Positions 61,684-64,000 of a stretch of 64,000 nt of DNA are shown here, in pieces. The translations under genes were made by a program, and so were the position numbers. The stretch comes from Silene conica (lineage: Eukaryota; Streptophyta; Magnoliopsida; Caryophyllales; Caryophyllaceae): assembly GCA_029255685.2 (NCBI GenBank), contig CM055318.2, positions 18,791,001 through 18,855,000 on the forward strand, given 5' to 3'. Numbering within the stretch: the stretch's first letter is position 1; every line of letters begins with the position of its first letter. The notes under the pieces were generated by a model, which was not told the DNA's origin, did no database searches, and worked only from the letters and a program-made list of their open reading frames with translations.

Positions 61684-64000
61684 TATGATTGATTTGTATT
61701 CATTGTCGGGTCAAACACTTTCATGCATGAGCATCCATAAAAATGATCCATGGCTTTGACACAAAAGATTGGGTCATGCAAATGTTTGAACACTAAACAA
61801 TGTTAGAAGACTTGACCTAGTCGAAGGTTTACCAATCATGAACTTCAAATTCAACTCTTTGTGTGATGATTGGGTCAAAGGAAAACAAGTCAAAAGCTCC
61901 TTCAAGTCGAAAAATGGTGTTAGCACATCACGTGTCTTAGAACTTGCTCACATTGACCTTTGCGGACCCATGCGCATCACAAGCAAAGGTGGTAGTAATT
62001 ACATTTGTGTGATGTTGAAGATTATTCTAGATATGTATGGTTGTTGTTTCTTGGAACCAAAGACAAAGCATTTGGTGAGTTTTTAAGTTGGGTTAAAATG
62101 GTTCAAAACAAATTTTGGCATTAAGGTCCGATCATGGCACCGAATTTGAAAATCTCGCTTTTGAGGCTTATTGTAATGAAAATGGTGTAAGCCACAACTT
62201 TTCGTGCACACGAACTCCACAACAAAACGGAGTTGTGGAACGAATGAATCGAACCTTGGAAAATATGGCTAGGACCATGATCATTAGTTCTCAAGTTCCA
62301 AGAAACTTTTGGGCCGAAGCCGTAAACACCTCATGTTTCGTCTACAATAGAGTCATGATTAGAAAAATCACTAACAAAACAGCCTATGAAATTCTACGTG
62401 GAAGAAAACAAATATCTCATACTTGAAGTGTTTTGGTTGTAAATGATTTGTTCATAACAACGGGAAGGATAACCTAGGAAAATTTGATGCCCGTAGTGAT
62501 GAAGCAATTTTTGTGGGATATTCCAACCATAGTAAGGTCTACAAGGTCTTTAACAAAAGGACTATGAAACTGGAAGAGAGCATTCATGTCGTATTTGATG
62601 AATCTAGTCTTTTTGTGTCTCATGAACAGGTAAACAATGAAGAAGATGATGATGAGTTCGAAATTGGGATGGACCGTCGTGACATGGACCATGTGTTAGA
62701 AGCTGAGGATCTCGAGCAACAGTCAAAAACACCTTTGCATGGGGAAGCAGGCCATAACTCAGGGGGAACTGATGCTTCTTCACCCTCAAATAAAGCCAGC
62801 ACGTCAAGAGTGGAAGAAGAAAACCAAGGCACATCCACCGATTCACCAAACACCGATGTTCAAACCCCCACTCAAAACCAACCCCATGCAACAGACTCTG
62901 AAAACGTTGCATCAAAACAAAATGAACGAACTCTCGCCCCTAACACCACCATACCAAAGAGATGGAAACACCAAAGCTCTCACCCTCTTGAAAACCTAAC
63001 AAGTGACTTAGACTCAGGGATAAAAACTAGATCATCCCTCAGAAACATATGTGCCTTCAATGCTTACCTCTCACAAATTGAACCAACCATATCTCAATTG
63101 CTCTTGATGATCCTTGTTGGATCATGTTCATGCAAGAAGAGTTGGACCAATTCAGAAGAAGTGAGGTATGACATCTTGTCCCTAAACCGTCAAATCGTAC
63201 TGTCATTGGCACTAGGTGGGTTTTTCGAAATAAAATAGACGATAACGGAGAAATCGTAAGGAACAATGCAATGCTAGTGGTGCAAGGGTATGATCAACAA
63301 GAGGGAATTGATTATGAGGAAACCTTTGCACAGGTAGCTAGGCTTGAAGCCATACGAATTCTCATTGTTTTCACATCTCATCATGGTGTAAAATTTTTTC
63401 AAATGGATGTAAAATCGACATTTCTAAATGGCTATCTCAATGAAGAAGTTTTTGTTGAACAACGTCCGGGCTTTGTGGATAATGAATCACCGAACCATGT
63501 CTTTAAGTTTGATAAGGCACTATATGGTTTAAAATAAGCTCCTAGAGCATGGTATGATAGGCTTTCAAAATTTCTTTTGGAAAATGGCTTCATACATGGT
63601 TCGGTTGATAAAACATTATTCATCAAGGTACATTCAGATGTAATGTCGCTTGTGCAAATAAATGTCGATGACATAATCTTTGGTGCAACAAGTGAAACTC
63701 TTTATGAATACTTTGCAAATCTAATGAAATCCGAGTTTGAAATGAGTATGATGGGAGAACTAAGATTCTTTCTTGGCCTCCAAATCAAGCAAAATGAGGA
63801 AGGTACAATGATCCATCAACAAAAGTATGTGAAAGAAATGATAAGTAAGTTCGGGTTGACAAATGCGAAACCCGTCGCTACACCCATGGTTTCTAACCTC
63901 AAACTTGATCACGATCCGAACGGTAAGAGTGTTAGTGAAAAGGTGTATCGAGGTATGATTGGTTCATTACTTTACTTGACCGTAAGTCGACCCGATATTC

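Larger units (their letters stand above)
49614..64000 (+). mobile_element. SIRE/Maximus-type Ty1/copia retrotransposon, broken, runs off the window
   Basis: A fossil copia element on the plus strand. Parts: 5' LTR 49614-50934 (starting TGTTGATGATGACAAG); initiator tRNA-Met primer site TGGTATCAGAGC at about 50937; long gag 50994 to about 52955, with the DUF4219/UBN2-like region, a coiled-coil stretch and the CCHC knuckle CGKTGHEFNEC; protease/pre-integrase region about 53.04-53.42 kb; integrase about 61.8-62.7 kb (LRSDHGTEFEN, then TPQQNGVVERMNRTLENM); reverse transcriptase from about 63.2 kb (QMDVKSTFLNGYLNEEV, VDDIIFG). The long gag and the LTR start point to the SIRE lineage. The visible part has roughly half a dozen or more breaks in addition to an 8.3-kb nested element at 53385-61683. 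The 3' LTR is outside the window, so its age cannot be judged here. Confidence 0.92.

Noticed and set aside
62604-62915. Minus-strand frames over the SIRE-type integrase tail
   Set aside because: They are antisense shadows of the plus-strand pol region.

Overview
The window is nuclear DNA of a flowering plant, most likely a eudicot. The evidence is three intron-rich housekeeping genes with plant-type families and GT-AG introns, an AT-rich background, and a dense mix of Ty1/copia, Ty3/gypsy, Helitron, Mutator-like, Stowaway and Tourist elements. A member of Caryophyllales is a guess from overall feel, not something the sequence proves.

Layout. 1-3.6 kb: an F-box/LRR-like gene fragment and a probable Helitron carrying a 285-bp tandem duplication. 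3.6-10.9 kb: a broken Ty1/copia element on the minus strand, whose right LTR was split by a 2.4-kb inverted-repeat DNA transposon. That transposon carries a 17-copy, 98-bp satellite and a fragment that looks like the chloroplast chaperone gene RbcX. 10.9-14.0 kb: an RNase H-like pseudogene and unresolved DNA. 14.1-18.0 kb: a very long Ty3/gypsy LTR with unusual internal repeat arrays. 18.0-21.3 kb: more gypsy-type debris with two clusters of TCGATCGA palindromes. 21.3-27.4 kb: a decayed Mutator transposase, two non-autonomous Mutator-like elements with intact 9-bp target duplications, and a Helitron. 28.0-30.1 kb (+): a complete receptor-like cytoplasmic kinase. 34.7-40.6 kb (-): a complete ten-exon organelle-targeted RlmN/Cfr-type radical SAM methyltransferase whose introns host several MITEs. 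44.1-48.2 kb (-): a complete SR splicing factor of the SCL30 type. 49.6 kb to the end: a SIRE-type copia element (+) that runs off the window and is interrupted by an 8.3-kb, young, gag-only copia element (-).

The three host genes are independent and show no operon-like relation. The most unusual signal is inside the gypsy LTR at 15.5-16.5 kb. Ten units of about 56 bp share a core, but each has different flanking arms that are complementary to one another. The inner stem also changes in a compensatory way (GCG/CGC to GCC/GGC). The array is bracketed by two copies of a 45-bp element with GNRA-like tetraloop hairpins whose stems also differ but still pair. This looks like conserved nucleic-acid structure rather than conserved sequence.

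All calls were made by reading the sequence. No database search or folding program was run.
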